A program made the position numbers and the translations under genes. A stretch of 64,000 nt of DNA from Rheinheimera hassiensis (GTDB lineage: Bacteria; Pseudomonadota; Gammaproteobacteria; Enterobacterales; Alteromonadaceae). Of this stretch, positions 43,814 through 53,317 are shown piece after piece. Position 1 is the first letter of the stretch, and each line of letters starts with the position of its first letter. Below the pieces are notes generated by a model. That model did not search any database, was not told the DNA's origin, and saw nothing but the letters and a program-made list of their open reading frames with translations. Where the stretch lies: assembly GCF_022436675.1 (NCBI RefSeq), contig NZ_JAKUJZ010000002.1, positions 124,001 through 188,000 on the forward strand. Direction: 5' to 3'.

Positions 43814-45469
43814 GTGAATAAAGTTTGGTTAAAACGTTACCCGTCAGGCGTACCCGCAGAAATTAATGCCGATCATTACCCGTCATTATTAGATATTTTT
43901 GAACAAAGCATTGCTCAGTATCCGAACAAGACCGCTTTTATCAATATGGGCAAAAGCATCAGCTATAGTGAGCTAGACCAGCAGAGCACCGCTTTTGCCG
44001 CTTATCTGCAAACAGAGCTGGGGCTGAAAAAAGGCGATGCCGTTGCCATTATGATGCCTAACTTGCTGCAATACCCTATTGCGTTAATGGGCGTATTGCG
44101 CGCCGGCTGTGTTGTTGTAAATGTAAACCCGCTGTATACACCGCGCGAGTTGGAACATCAGTTAAATGATTCCAAAGCGAGGGCTATTATTATCGTAGAA
44201 AACTTTGCGCATACCTTAAGTGCAATCGAAAGCAAGGTGAAGCTGGATCATGTAATCCTGACCACTATGGGTGACCGCTTAGGCTTGCTCAAAGGCACTA
44301 TCGTCAACTTAGTGGTTAAGCACATTAAGAAGCTGGTGCCGGCGTATAAACTGACAAGGAGTGTACGCTTTAACAGTGCCCTGGAAAAAGGCGCCACACT
44401 AAAATACAGTAAGCCTGTTATGCAGGGTTCAGACATTGCGTTTTTGCAGTACACCGGCGGTACAACCGGCGTATCGAAAGGCGCTATGCTAACGCATCGC
44501 AATATGGTGGGTAACCTGGAGCAAGTAAGTGGTTGTCTTGATAGCTTTTTAAACAAAGGCTCAGAGTACGTTGTTACCGCGCTACCGCTTTATCATATCT
44601 TTGCGTTAACCGCGAACTTCTTTACGTTCTTTAAATACGGCGGCACCAATCTACTGATCACCAACCCGCGCGATATGAAGGGCTTTGTTAAAGAGTTATC
44701 GCAGTTCCCATTTACTGCTATTACTGGCGTAAACACCTTGTTTAACGGGCTACTGAATACACCTGGCTTTGCAAACCTGGATTTTGCCAGGCTTAAGTTG
44801 TCACTAGGTGGCGGCATGGCAGTACAACGTCCGGTGGCTGAGAGATGGCAAAAAACCACCGGTACACGCTTAGTGGAAGGTTACGGCCTGACAGAGTGTT
44901 GTCCACTGGTGACAATTAGCCCTTACGATTTAGATAGTTTCAACGGCAGTATAGGCTTACCTGCACCATCGACAGATATTCGTCTGGTTGATGAGGAAGG
45001 CAATGATGTTGCCGCCGGCGAACCGGGAGAAATGCTGGTTAAAGGCCCGCAGGTGATGTTGGGTTATTTGAACCGGCCGGAAGAAACGGCAAAGGTGCTC
45101 AAAGACGGCTGGTTGTTTACCGGTGATATCGCCCGTATGGATGACGAGGGCTTCTTTTATATTGTTGATCGCAAAAAAGACATGATCATCGTATCGGGTT
45201 TTAATGTGTATCCAAATGAGATAGAAGAAGTTGTAGCGATGAGTGACAAAGTACTCGAAGTTGCAGCTGTCGGCGTGCCGAATGAGGCGACCGGCGAAGC
45301 AGTTAAACTCTTTATTGTGAAGAAAGACGCCAGCCTGACCGAGCAGGAAGTGATCCAGCACTGCAGGCAACATTTAACGGGCTATAAAGTACCTAAACTG
45401 GTAGAATTCCGTAAGGAATTACCAAAAACTAATGTTGGTAAAATTTTGCGGCGTGAACTGCGCGGATAA
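43814..45469 (+). CDS. fadD: Long-chain fatty acid-CoA ligase FadD
   Basis: 551 residues, GTG start with GAGGAGAGG upstream, beginning [17 protein letters not shown] as in E. coli FadD. The ATP/AMP motif is [12 protein letters not shown] (near residue 213); the second is [12 protein letters not shown], and the FadD signature [32 protein letters not shown] and the C-terminal [13 protein letters not shown] with the catalytic Lys are intact. It activates imported fatty acids for beta-oxidation and lipid synthesis at the inner membrane. It is followed by a terminator and rnd, the conserved order in Shewanella and Vibrio. Confidence 0.97.
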   Translation: MNKVWLKRYPSGVPAEINADHYPSLLDIFEQSIAQYPNKTAFINMGKSISYSELDQQSTAFAAYLQTELGLKKGDAVAIMMPNLLQYPIALMGVLRAGCVVVNVNPLYTPRELEHQLNDSKARAIIIVENFAHTLSAIESKVKLDHVILTTMGDRLGLLKGTIVNLVVKHIKKLVPAYKLTRSVRFNSALEKGATLKYSKPVMQGSDIAFLQYTGGTTGVSKGAMLTHRNMVGNLEQVSGCLDSFLNKGSEYVVTALPLYHIFALTANFFTFFKYGGTNLLITNPRDMKGFVKELSQFPFTAITGVNTLFNGLLNTPGFANLDFARLKLSLGGGMAVQRPVAERWQKTTGTRLVEGYGLTECCPLVTISPYDLDSFNGSIGLPAPSTDIRLVDEEGNDVAAGEPGEMLVKGPQVMLGYLNRPEETAKVLKDGWLFTGDIARMDDEGFFYIVDRKKDMIIVSGFNVYPNEIEEVVAMSDKVLEVAAVGVPNEATGEAVKLFIVKKDASLTEQEVIQHCRQHLTGYKVPKLVEFRKELPKTNVGKILRRELRG

Positions 45470-45486
45470 CGTGCAACACCGCAAAC

Positions 45487-45513
45487 AGCCGGCTTTTAGC
45501 CGGCTTTTGTTTT
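45487..45513 (+). terminator. Terminator between fadD and rnd
   Basis: A perfect 8-bp stem AGCCGGCT (45487-45494) and AGCCGGCT (45498-45505) with a three-base loop is followed by TTTGTTTT. It ends fadD transcription 18 bases after its stop. Confidence 0.85.
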
Positions 45514-45532
45514 AGCGTATAACAGGTAACAG

Positions 45533-46666
45533 ATGATTGGTGTAATCACAGATAACAACGCGTTGGCAGCTTACTGCCAGCAGGTAGCAAACAGCACATT
45601 ACTGGCGGTAGATACTGAGTTTATCCGCCAGAGTACGTTGTTTCCCAAACTGGGTTTAATCCAATTATATGATGGCAGCCAACTGGCGCTGGTGGACCCT
45701 TTATCAATTACCGATTGGCGGCCGCTACAGCAGCTGTTTGCCAAACCAGAGCTGATTAAGTTATTGCATTCGTGCAGTGAAGATATCGAGGCGCTGGCAA
45801 CGGTGGGTATTACGCAGATTACGCCATTGTTTGACACCCAGCTTGCAGCCGAGCTGTTAGGCTGGGGCAGTAGCATGGGCTATGCCCGGCTGGTAGAGCA
45901 GCTTAGTGGCGAAATACTGGATAAAAGTGAGTCCCGTACTGACTGGCTGGCCCGGCCATTGTCGCAAACCCAACTACAATACGCGGCAAATGATGTACAT
46001 TTTTTGTTTCCGCTGTACCAGCAGCTTACTGAGCAAATGACACCGGCGCAGCAACAATTATTGCTGGCAGAAGGGCAGCAGTTAATGCAGCGGCGTGAGC
46101 AGCACTTACCGCTGGAATTTAAGTACCTTGAAATTAAAAACAGCTGGCAGCTTACCCCAAGAGAGCTGGCAGTACTGCGTGAGTTGGCTGCCTGGCGCCA
46201 GCAATATGCGATGCAGCGTGATCTGGCGCTTGGGCTAATTATCAAAGATATTCAGCTTGTTGAGCTGGCAAAACGCCGCCCGGCAACGGCAGAAAGTTTG
46301 CTGAATATTCCGGGGATGCCACCGCGGGAACTGCGCCGTCATGCCAAAGCACTGATTGAGTTGATTAGCACAGCTAAAGAACTACCACAGACTGAGTGTC
46401 CGCAACGTTTTTATCATCCGTCACAGTTTGCCGGTTACAAAGAAACGGTAACACAACTTACTGCTGCGGTTAAACAGGCCTCGGCTGAGCATAATATTCC
46501 GGCTGAATTTATGTCAGTAAAACGCCAGTTAAATGAATATCTTAACTGGTGCTGGCGGGTGACAGATCAAGAGCGGGCTCAACTACCTGTACCAGAGTAT
46601 TTAAAAGGTTGGCGCTCTGAGTATTTAAAACCATTTTTGCCGGTTCCGGCCCATATCACTTTATAA
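45533..46666 (+). CDS. rnd: Ribonuclease D
   Basis: 377 residues. The DEDD 3'-5' exonuclease domain (about 1-200) shows LLAVDTEFIRQSTLFPKLGLIQL (Exo I, D/E), LLHSCSEDIEAL (Exo II) and LQYAANDVHFLFPLY (Exo III). Two HRDC-type domains follow (LAAWRQQYAMQRDLALGLIIKD... and a second near 300-360). RNase D trims tRNA 3' ends. It begins 18 bases after the fadD terminator and has its own short leader. Confidence 0.96.
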   Translation: MIGVITDNNALAAYCQQVANSTLLAVDTEFIRQSTLFPKLGLIQLYDGSQLALVDPLSITDWRPLQQLFAKPELIKLLHSCSEDIEALATVGITQITPLFDTQLAAELLGWGSSMGYARLVEQLSGEILDKSESRTDWLARPLSQTQLQYAANDVHFLFPLYQQLTEQMTPAQQQLLLAEGQQLMQRREQHLPLEFKYLEIKNSWQLTPRELAVLRELAAWRQQYAMQRDLALGLIIKDIQLVELAKRRPATAESLLNIPGMPPRELRRHAKALIELISTAKELPQTECPQRFYHPSQFAGYKETVTQLTAAVKQASAEHNIPAEFMSVKRQLNEYLNWCWRVTDQERAQLPVPEYLKGWRSEYLKPFLPVPAHITL

Positions 46667-46811
46667 AAGGGCGGACAATACGTAATTCTGGCAGTTTTGG
46701 ATTAGTGTTTTTTTTCGATGTTTTTGTTCTATTTTTGTCATAAAACTGTGTGATCCTCAACAAAAACCATGGCGTAACACTTCGGCAATTCATAACTGAA
46801 GGGTTACAACA

Positions 46812-48194
46812 ATGAAAGAAATAAAAAGCTTTGCTTTACCTGCAGTACTGGCAATATCGCTTACAGGTTGCTGGTTAGATGATGACGATCCGGCTCCAAC
46901 GCCAGAGCCTCCTCCTCCGGTAGTGGTTGATGCTACTTTGCAGGTTGTTCATACCGCGATAGACGCGCCCGATGTTAATGTGTTAGCCAATGATGATGCT
47001 GCTATTGAAGGCCTGGCCTTTGGCGAAGCATCTGATGTGTTGTCGCTGCCGCCCGCTACCTACAGTATAGCCGTTGACGCTATATTACCCGGTGACGACA
47101 ACACCGCTACGGTAATAGGTCCACTGGATTTAGCACTTGAAGAAGCAACCCGCTACACCGTATTTGCGGTTGGCAAGGTTGCAGAGGGATCCCTTGAGCC
47201 TTTGGTTGTTACCGGCACAGTGGATGACGTAGCTTCAGGTAAAATCCGCCTGCAGGTAGTGCATGCCGCCTCTACAGCGCCTGAAGTCAGTGTACATGTT
47301 ACCGCGCCAGACGCCGAGCTTGGTACGCCGGTGGAGACCTTCTCATTTAAAGACTTTACTGATCCATTAGAGCTGGACCCGGCAGAGTACCGGGTACGTA
47401 TTACCTTGCCTGATAATGAAACAGTAGTGTTTGATAGCGGTACGCTGGATTTAAGCGCTGCGGGTACGGATTTGGTGGTTGCTGCGGTTGACAGCCAGTA
47501 TTCGGGCGAGTCACCGGTTTCTCTGCTAGCCGTAGGGCAGGATGGCAGCGAGATGGCCATTCTGGATGCCGGTGCTACGGCATCTGTGCGGGTTGTACAC
47601 AATGTGTCTGACGCACCGGCAGTAGACGTTATTGTCGATGACGCCATTACCTTGGTTGATGCATTGGCGTTCCCTGATTTTACAGATTATGTTGCAGTAG
47701 AGCCTAACACTTATAACGTAAAAGTTGCTGCCGATGCTGATAATAGCGTAGTGGTGATAGACGAAGACGTTACAGTAGAAGCCGGCGTTTTTTACAGCGT
47801 GCTTGCTGTTGGATCTTTGGGAGAAAACACGGTAGAGCCCCTCATCTTGACGGATATGCCACGCCGGGTAGCTACTGAAGCCAAAGTCCGTATTGTGCAC
47901 GGTTCTACACTGGCGGGTAATGTAGATATTTATGTCACGGCGGATGGTGATATAGCCACCGCAACACCGGCTTTTAGCAATGTGCCATTTAAAGCTGAAA
48001 CAGGCTATGTTGCACTGGCTGCTGGCGACTATGTGGTTACCGTAACGCCAACCGGTACTAAAACTGAAGCGATTGAAGCATCGGTCAGCCTGGAGGCAAA
48101 CAGCATTTACACTGCCATAGCGCGTGATGGCGTGAATCTGGATGCAACCATGATAGGGTTAATCCTGATGGATGACTTTGTTACTGTGCAGTAA
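46812..48194 (+). CDS. DUF4397 lipoprotein with four repeats
   Basis: 460 residues. The lipoprotein signal LPAVLAISLTGC puts the lipidated Cys near residue 20, and an acidic, proline-rich spacer (DDDDPAPTPEPPPPV) follows. Then come four tandem DUF4397-type beta-sandwich repeats at about 38-140, 141-255, 256-356 and 357-460. Each opens with a variant of (L/I)RVVHA-type strand plus AP-V-V (LQVVHTAIDAPDVNVL, LQVVHAASTAPEVSVH, VRVVHNVSDAPAVDVI, VRIVHGSTLAGNVDIY). It is probably an outer-membrane, surface-exposed structural or binding protein; the family has no known activity. It is monocistronic with its own terminator. Confidence 0.9.
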   Translation: MKEIKSFALPAVLAISLTGCWLDDDDPAPTPEPPPPVVVDATLQVVHTAIDAPDVNVLANDDAAIEGLAFGEASDVLSLPPATYSIAVDAILPGDDNTATVIGPLDLALEEATRYTVFAVGKVAEGSLEPLVVTGTVDDVASGKIRLQVVHAASTAPEVSVHVTAPDAELGTPVETFSFKDFTDPLELDPAEYRVRITLPDNETVVFDSGTLDLSAAGTDLVVAAVDSQYSGESPVSLLAVGQDGSEMAILDAGATASVRVVHNVSDAPAVDVIVDDAITLVDALAFPDFTDYVAVEPNTYNVKVAADADNSVVVIDEDVTVEAGVFYSVLAVGSLGENTVEPLILTDMPRRVATEAKVRIVHGSTLAGNVDIYVTADGDIATATPAFSNVPFKAETGYVALAAGDYVVTVTPTGTKTEAIEASVSLEANSIYTAIARDGVNLDATMIGLILMDDFVTVQ

Positions 48195-48223
48195 AGGTAA
48201 ACTATCATTGAAATGGCGTAATT

Positions 48224-48252
48224 AAAAAGCCAGAGTAGTGCTCTGGCTTTTT
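48224..48252. terminator. Bidirectional terminator between the DUF4397 gene and the large exported protein
   Basis: A perfect 12-bp stem AAAAAGCCAGAG (48224-48235) and CTCTGGCTTTTT (48241-48252) with a five-base TAGTG loop lies between two convergent stops. A and T tracts on either side suit both directions. Confidence 0.85.
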
Positions 48253-48276
48253 AACAGTATCCTCGCAGGCAAATGG

Positions 48277-49992
48277 TTATTCTGCCATTTTCATATCAGT
48301 AGTAATTACTACCCCGTGCTGGTCGATACCAAATGACATCCCAAATTGTAAGTTGGTATTCATCATGGACTCGAATTCTGCTGGCATAGGTTGCCCCGAC
48401 ATGCTGATCATATCGGCCATGGCAGTAAAGAACTGCTTATAATCCATACCAAAGGACATCAGACCATTTTTACTTAGTTTTTCTTTACTAATCGTATCAG
48501 CCTGAGCTTTGGCTTTGTCACCCACGTATAGCAGTAAATGATTGCCGCTCGCTTTTAAACGTGTATCTAACCCCATCATCGCTGCTGACGGAAAAATTTC
48601 AGCAACAGAAATATCTTTGCCGTCAGTTGGCAGGGTAACATTAGCCAGTGGTGGTAGCATGGCTTGCGCGTTTGCCAGCAAGGCTTGTGGATTATCAGCC
48701 GATAACGTAATTAATGCGTCCGCAGTTTTTGGCTGACCGGTGGTCATATCCAGGCTAAAACCATTAATAGTAACAGAGATGCCTTGTAAACCACTTGCGG
48801 CCATGCCAGCCATTGCGAGCATAGACATGGGGTTTTGATCTTTGAGCTGTTGCTGCACTGCCAGCAGTGGTTCACAGCTTAGGCTGAGGTCTGTCATCCC
48901 TGCCCACATCTTACTAATAGCAGGAGTCAGTTGGCTAATTTCAGTACCCAGCGCCAGATAAAACATGGAGGAGTGCAGGTTGCCATTTAAGCTGGCTGGA
49001 ATGAAACCTTGCAGGCTTTGCAGACCTTCCAGTGTAATTTTGCTCTCAGTAGGGAATAGCATTTTACCGCTCATTGCCATACCAGCGGCGTTTTGCTGCT
49101 TAATGTCGAGATCCATAACCAAACCTGGCCAGGTTTTGGTCAGCATGGCTACATCAGCGCGGCAAGCCGGGGTATGCCATATTTGTAACGGTTCAGGCAA
49201 ACCTGCTGTAAAGACCAGTTGTAAATCTTTGGCTAGTTGATTACCGTCTGCCGTGGTAAAGGCTAAGCCCAGCTGTTCAGTGCTAAAAAAACCTAAACCA
49301 TCTTGTTTTAACTGGTATTTTTTACTTATATCAGCAAGTTTGCTGCTATTGCCTAAGTGTTGTGCGGGTTTTTGTTGTGCCAATGCTTGAGCTCGGTGCG
49401 TTTCAGGTAGCTTGCTATTATGCAGTGCTACTGTGCCCCAACCGCGATCAACGCTGACCAATAGTTCTAAACCATCAAGCAGTTCATTTAGCGAATACAC
49501 CTGATAACTGTGATTTGCTAACTGTTTTGTTTGAAAGGCTACACCGCTTTCAGTTGCGGCGCGCTCAAAGAACGCCTGAAATGCCGCAGCATCAGCAACC
49601 TCAAAGCGTGAAACCGGAGCTGCACCTACCAAATATGTCAGTGAGCGTGTTTTCGCGGCTATACCTGTATTTTTAACAAAATCGTCTGGCGTGCTCAGAA
49701 TGTTCATATAGTCCTGGAATAGGGCTATACCAAACTTTACTGCCGGTGATGATTCAGCAGATAAAGTCGCCATGGCGTGTTGCATCTCGTCGTTATTTAA
49801 TTGTGCTGGTGACAGACCAAGACTTTTCAGATAAGACACCAGATCCAGCGCAGTGAACTGGCCAGAAAACAAGACAGTATCAGCTGGTACATAATCCAGC
49901 TCGCTTAGTGTCACGGTAGATGATTTATTGATGGCATAATAGCCAATTGCACCGGCGGCAATTACAGCTGCGGCGATTAAGGTCTTGCGCAT
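48277..49992 (-). CDS. Large exported protein of unknown function (571 aa), DUF3352-like
   Basis: An N-terminal signal or anchor (LIAAAVIAAGAIGYYAI) precedes a long, mostly beta/alpha, low-cysteine body beginning TLSELDYVPADTVLFSGQFT. A loose 'lpaDT..' start and repeated amphipathic strands resemble DUF3352 proteins, but I am not certain. No catalytic motif is visible. It starts 36 bases after the minE stop on the same strand, so it may be co-transcribed with minCDE. In other genomes that position is often occupied by rnd directly. It ends at a bidirectional terminator. Confidence 0.75.
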   Translation of the reverse strand: MRKTLIAAAVIAAGAIGYYAINKSSTVTLSELDYVPADTVLFSGQFTALDLVSYLKSLGLSPAQLNNDEMQHAMATLSAESSPAVKFGIALFQDYMNILSTPDDFVKNTGIAAKTRSLTYLVGAAPVSRFEVADAAAFQAFFERAATESGVAFQTKQLANHSYQVYSLNELLDGLELLVSVDRGWGTVALHNSKLPETHRAQALAQQKPAQHLGNSSKLADISKKYQLKQDGLGFFSTEQLGLAFTTADGNQLAKDLQLVFTAGLPEPLQIWHTPACRADVAMLTKTWPGLVMDLDIKQQNAAGMAMSGKMLFPTESKITLEGLQSLQGFIPASLNGNLHSSMFYLALGTEISQLTPAISKMWAGMTDLSLSCEPLLAVQQQLKDQNPMSMLAMAGMAASGLQGISVTINGFSLDMTTGQPKTADALITLSADNPQALLANAQAMLPPLANVTLPTDGKDISVAEIFPSAAMMGLDTRLKASGNHLLLYVGDKAKAQADTISKEKLSKNGLMSFGMDYKQFFTAMADMISMSGQPMPAEFESMMNTNLQFGMSFGIDQHGVVITTDMKMAE

Positions 49993-50028
49993 TGTCTACT
50001 CCGTTGACAAAGGTTTAAAAAGTGCGGC

Positions 50029-50289
50029 TTAACGCTTATCTTCCGGGAAGGTAACGTTTAGCTCCAGTACCGACAGTTCGTTGCCGCGTTGCTCTAGTGA
50101 CACGGCGATATCTTCCGGCGAAATATCCACGTATTTGCGGATCACTTCCAGAATATCGCGCTCTAGTTGTGGCAAATAATCCGGGCTGTTACGCCGTCTG
50201 CGTTCATGCGCTACGATGATTTGTAAACGCTCTTTGGCGGTATTGGCGGTACTTTTCTTACTCGAGCGAAAATAATCCAGTAATGACAT
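50029..50289 (-). CDS. minE: MinE, cell division topological specificity factor
   Basis: 86 residues. The N-terminal part [25 protein letters not shown] (membrane-targeting and MinD-binding helix region) and the C-terminal dimerisation domain ([20 protein letters not shown]) are standard. MinE drives the pole-to-pole oscillation of MinD-MinC. Three bases separate its start from the minD stop. It is last of the minC-D-E order. Confidence 0.97.
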   Translation of the reverse strand: MSLLDYFRSSKKSTANTAKERLQIIVAHERRRRNSPDYLPQLERDILEVIRKYVDISPEDIAVSLEQRGNELSVLELNVTFPEDKR

Positions 50290-50292
50290 CCT

Positions 50293-51102
50293 TTATCCTC
50301 CAAAAATCCGCTTTAACAGGCCTTTTTTCTCTACTGCTAAAAAGCGAAACGGCACTTTTTCACCCAGCAAGCGATCAACAGTATCTAAATACGCCTGGCC
50401 GGCATCACTGTCTTTATCCAGGATCACCGGCTGGCCTGAGTTTGAGGCATTGAGCACGGCTTGTGATTCCGGAATAACACCCAGCAAATCAATCGACAGA
50501 ATTTCTTTTACATCTTCTACGCTGAGCATTTCGCCTTTTTCTACCCGCTCGGGGTTGTAGCGTGTTAGCAGCAGGTGTTCTTTAATGGCATCCAGCCCTT
50601 GCTCGGCACGGCGTGATTTACTCGACAGCATGCCAAGAATACGGTCTGAGTCGCGCACTGATGAGACTTCAGGGTTGGTCACCACTATAGCTTCATCGGC
50701 GAAATACAGTGCCATCATTGCACCGGCTTCAATACCGGCGGGTGAATCACACAAAATAAAGTCAAAATCTTTTGCCAGCTCGTTTAATACCCGTTCTACG
50801 CCTTCTTTGGTCAGCGCGTCTTTGTCGCGGGTTTGCGAAGCAGGCAGAATAAATAAATTATCGGTGCGCTTATCTTTGATCAGTGTCTGTTTTAAATTGG
50901 CTTCGCCGTTGATCACGTTAACAAAGTCGTACACTACGCGCCGCTCACAGCCCATAATTAAATCTAAATTACGCAGGCCGATGTCAAAATCGATAATAAC
51001 GGTTTTGTTGCCTTTTAACGCCAGGCCTGTACCAATGGCAGCACTGGAAGTGGTTTTACCTACGCCGCCTTTTCCTGACGTTACTACTATGATTTTTGCC
51101 AT
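50293..51102 (-). CDS. minD: MinD, septum-site ATPase
   Basis: 269 residues. The deviant Walker A is VTSGKGGVGKTTSSA, with the intermolecular Lys11. DFDIGLRNLDLIMGCERRVVYDFVNVI and FILCDSPAGIE follow. The C-terminal amphipathic helix LLKRIFGG anchors ATP-bound MinD to the membrane. It recruits MinC and is stimulated by MinE. It starts ten bases after the minC stop. Confidence 0.98.
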   Translation of the reverse strand: MAKIIVVTSGKGGVGKTTSSAAIGTGLALKGNKTVIIDFDIGLRNLDLIMGCERRVVYDFVNVINGEANLKQTLIKDKRTDNLFILPASQTRDKDALTKEGVERVLNELAKDFDFILCDSPAGIEAGAMMALYFADEAIVVTNPEVSSVRDSDRILGMLSSKSRRAEQGLDAIKEHLLLTRYNPERVEKGEMLSVEDVKEILSIDLLGVIPESQAVLNASNSGQPVILDKDSDAGQAYLDTVDRLLGEKVPFRFLAVEKKGLLKRIFGG

Positions 51103-51112
51103 AGTGAAATCC

Positions 51113-51820
51113 TTACGCTAATTCTGCTAATACCAGTTGGTCGTCTTGTAATTTTATACAAGCCGGCTTACCCCAAAAATCGCCCTGCAGGCTGTCGCTA
51201 AGCCAGTAATTACCAGCAATAGACACCAGTTCAGCCTGTAAGTTGTAACAAAAAATACGTTTAGTGTTGTCACCGCCTGCACCGGCAATAGCTTTGCCGC
51301 GCAAGGTGCCATAAATATGAATATTGCCGTCGGCAATCACTTCAGCACCGGCACCAACGGTGCCTTTAACAATTAAGTCTGTGCCTTTGGCATATACCTG
51401 CTGACCAGAGCGCACTGTCTGTTCAACAATTTTGCTGTCCATCGGTACATTAACTGTGCTGGTTACCACTGCTGTCTGGCGTGTAGTGCTGCTGGCAGTT
51501 ACTGCAGTTTTACTGTCTTTGGCCAGTTGTAATGCGGCCAGGCCAGCCTGCTGCGCTTGTTGCTTTAATTCACTGCTGGCACCACACACACCTACCAGCA
51601 CCAGCTTTAACTCGATAAAGAGTTGTTTTATCGCATGAAAATCAGGCGTTTGCTCTACATCCGCTACATTAAGAATAATCGGCGCCTGATAAAAAAAAGC
51701 CGGAGCCTGCGCCAGCTTTTGCTTAAGTTGCTGTGAGAGTGAACTGACACTGAGATCGGTACATGACAGCACCGATAAAGGAAATAAGCTGCCTTTTAGT
51801 TCCAAAGACTGATCTGACAT
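51113..51820 (-). CDS. minC: MinC, septum-site inhibitor of FtsZ
   Basis: 235 residues. The N-terminal FtsZ-inhibiting domain is about 1-110 (MSDQSLELKGSLFPLSVL..., FYQAPIILNVADVEQTPDF). A linker follows, then the C-terminal beta-helix (about 132-235): VRSGQQVYAKGTDLIVKGTVGAGAEVIADGNIHIYGTLRGKAIAG. MinC with MinD blocks Z-ring formation near the poles. It is the first gene of the min operon and is divergent from ycgL with about 165 bp between. Confidence 0.97.
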   Translation of the reverse strand: MSDQSLELKGSLFPLSVLSCTDLSVSSLSQQLKQKLAQAPAFFYQAPIILNVADVEQTPDFHAIKQLFIELKLVLVGVCGASSELKQQAQQAGLAALQLAKDSKTAVTASSTTRQTAVVTSTVNVPMDSKIVEQTVRSGQQVYAKGTDLIVKGTVGAGAEVIADGNIHIYGTLRGKAIAGAGGDNTKRIFCYNLQAELVSIAGNYWLSDSLQGDFWGKPACIKLQDDQLVLAELA

Positions 51821-51985
51821 AAGGGTATAGTGCGCACTTGTTATTATTTGCCATAACCGGGTGTTTTACTTTAGCCAAACCCCGGCATTTATTTGCGTTG
51901 CCGCGAGTCTGCGGGTACGCAATACAAGGCTGTCATGTTATAGTTTAGCCCTTAGTTAAGCAAGGTTGATGCGTGGTTTTATTCG

Positions 51986-52258
51986 ATGCTGTGTGCCGTT
52001 TACAAAAGTGTGCGAAAAGACAGTACCTATCTGTATGTTGAGCGCCGCGATGATTTTAGCAAAGTGCCTGACGCACTGTTGCAAACCTTTGGTACCCCCG
52101 TGCTGGTTACGCTGATCAATTTATCGCGGCGGGAACATTTAGCCCTGGCGGATATCGATAAGGTAAAGCAGCAACTGCAGCAACAGGGATATTATTTACA
52201 GATACCGCCGCCGGTAGACAATTTACTGGCTGAGCACAAGAAGCTGTCACAACAGTAA
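51986..52258 (+). CDS. ycgL: YcgL family protein
   Basis: 90 residues: MLCAVYKSVRKDSTYLYVERRDDFSKVPDALLQTFG, then DIDKVKQQLQQQGYYLQIPPPVDNLL, the DUF709/YcgL pattern. It is a small alpha/beta protein of unknown activity, always near minCDE in gammaproteobacteria. E. coli YcgL has about a dozen extra N-terminal residues that are absent here; no in-frame start upstream supports them. It is first of a run with the transglycosylase, YcgM and YcgN. Confidence 0.93.
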   Translation: MLCAVYKSVRKDSTYLYVERRDDFSKVPDALLQTFGTPVLVTLINLSRREHLALADIDKVKQQLQQQGYYLQIPPPVDNLLAEHKKLSQQ

Positions 52259-52283
52259 CTTCACATTATCAATAGGTTTTTTT

Positions 52284-53312
52284 ATGTTTAGATCTCTTAT
52301 CTGTGTCGCCGTTAGTACCTTTTTAAGTGTGGCTGTAATAGCACAGGAGCAAAACAGCGACAGTAAACCTAGTTTTGCCGACTACACCGCAACGTTAAAA
52401 CAAGAGGCATTAAGCAAAGGTTATGCACCTGAATTGCTTGAACCGGTATTTGCTTCGTTGACGTTTCACGAACGGATTGTCTCTGCGGATAAAAGCCAGC
52501 CGGAATTTGTTGAAACCCTCAGTACCTATTTACCCAAGCGTGTAAGTGAAACCCGTATCAGGATGGCGCGTGAACACTATCAGCAGTATTTGCCGGAGCT
52601 GGAAAAAATTGGCCAGAAATATGGCGTGCAACCGCGCTTTATTGTTGCGTTGTGGGGGCTGGAGAGCAGCTTTGGCCGTATTATGGGTAACTACTCAGTG
52701 CCATCGGCTTTAGCAACCTTGGCTTATGAAGGCCGTCGCGAAACATTCTTTAAACAAGAGTTCTATCAGGCGCTGGACATTCTGGCGCAAGGCCATGTGA
52801 GCCTGGATGAGATGAAAGGCTCCTGGGCCGGAGCTATGGGGCAAAGCCAGTTTATGCCCAGCTCATTTATGGCCTACGCGCAGGACGGTGATGGCGATGG
52901 TAAAAAAGATATCTGGACCAATCAGCTCGATGTATTTGCCTCTATTGCCAACTATTTAAAACAGCAAGGCTGGGATAAAAGCAAAACCTGGGGCCGCGAA
53001 GTTATACTGCCGGAAGGTTTTGATATTACCAATGCCATAGCCCGCGGCAGCTTGCAGCGCAGCGAATGGCTGGGGCGCTGGTCGCAATCTGAGCGCAGCC
53101 TGGCAGACTGGAATAAACTGGGTTTGCAGCGGCTGAATAAAACGGCTTTACCGGCACGTGACCTGACAGCTGCACTGGTACTACCCGATGGCGAAGGCGG
53201 CCGTGCTTTTCTGGCGTACGACAACTACAAAGTGCTGATGCACTGGAACCGCTCTTATTACTTTGTTACCAGCGTGGGCTATCTGGCCGATTTAATTGTG
53301 GCTGAGGATTAA
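52284..53312 (+). CDS. Lytic murein transglycosylase, MltB family
   Basis: 342 residues with a signal peptide (SLICVAVSTFLSVAVIAQ). The SLT_2/MltB domain shows RFIVALWGLESSFGRIMGNYSVPSALATLAYEGRR, where the catalytic Glu sits in GLESS, then GSWAGAMGQSQFMPSSFMAYAQDGDGDGKKDIW and VFASIANYLKQQGW. There is no lipobox Cys, so it is a soluble or peripheral periplasmic form, unlike the MltB lipoprotein. It lies between ycgL and the YcgM-like gene, an arrangement seen in Shewanella and Rheinheimera-like genomes. Confidence 0.93.
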   Translation: MFRSLICVAVSTFLSVAVIAQEQNSDSKPSFADYTATLKQEALSKGYAPELLEPVFASLTFHERIVSADKSQPEFVETLSTYLPKRVSETRIRMAREHYQQYLPELEKIGQKYGVQPRFIVALWGLESSFGRIMGNYSVPSALATLAYEGRRETFFKQEFYQALDILAQGHVSLDEMKGSWAGAMGQSQFMPSSFMAYAQDGDGDGKKDIWTNQLDVFASIANYLKQQGWDKSKTWGREVILPEGFDITNAIARGSLQRSEWLGRWSQSERSLADWNKLGLQRLNKTALPARDLTAALVLPDGEGGRAFLAYDNYKVLMHWNRSYYFVTSVGYLADLIVAED

Positions 53313-53317
53313 CATTC

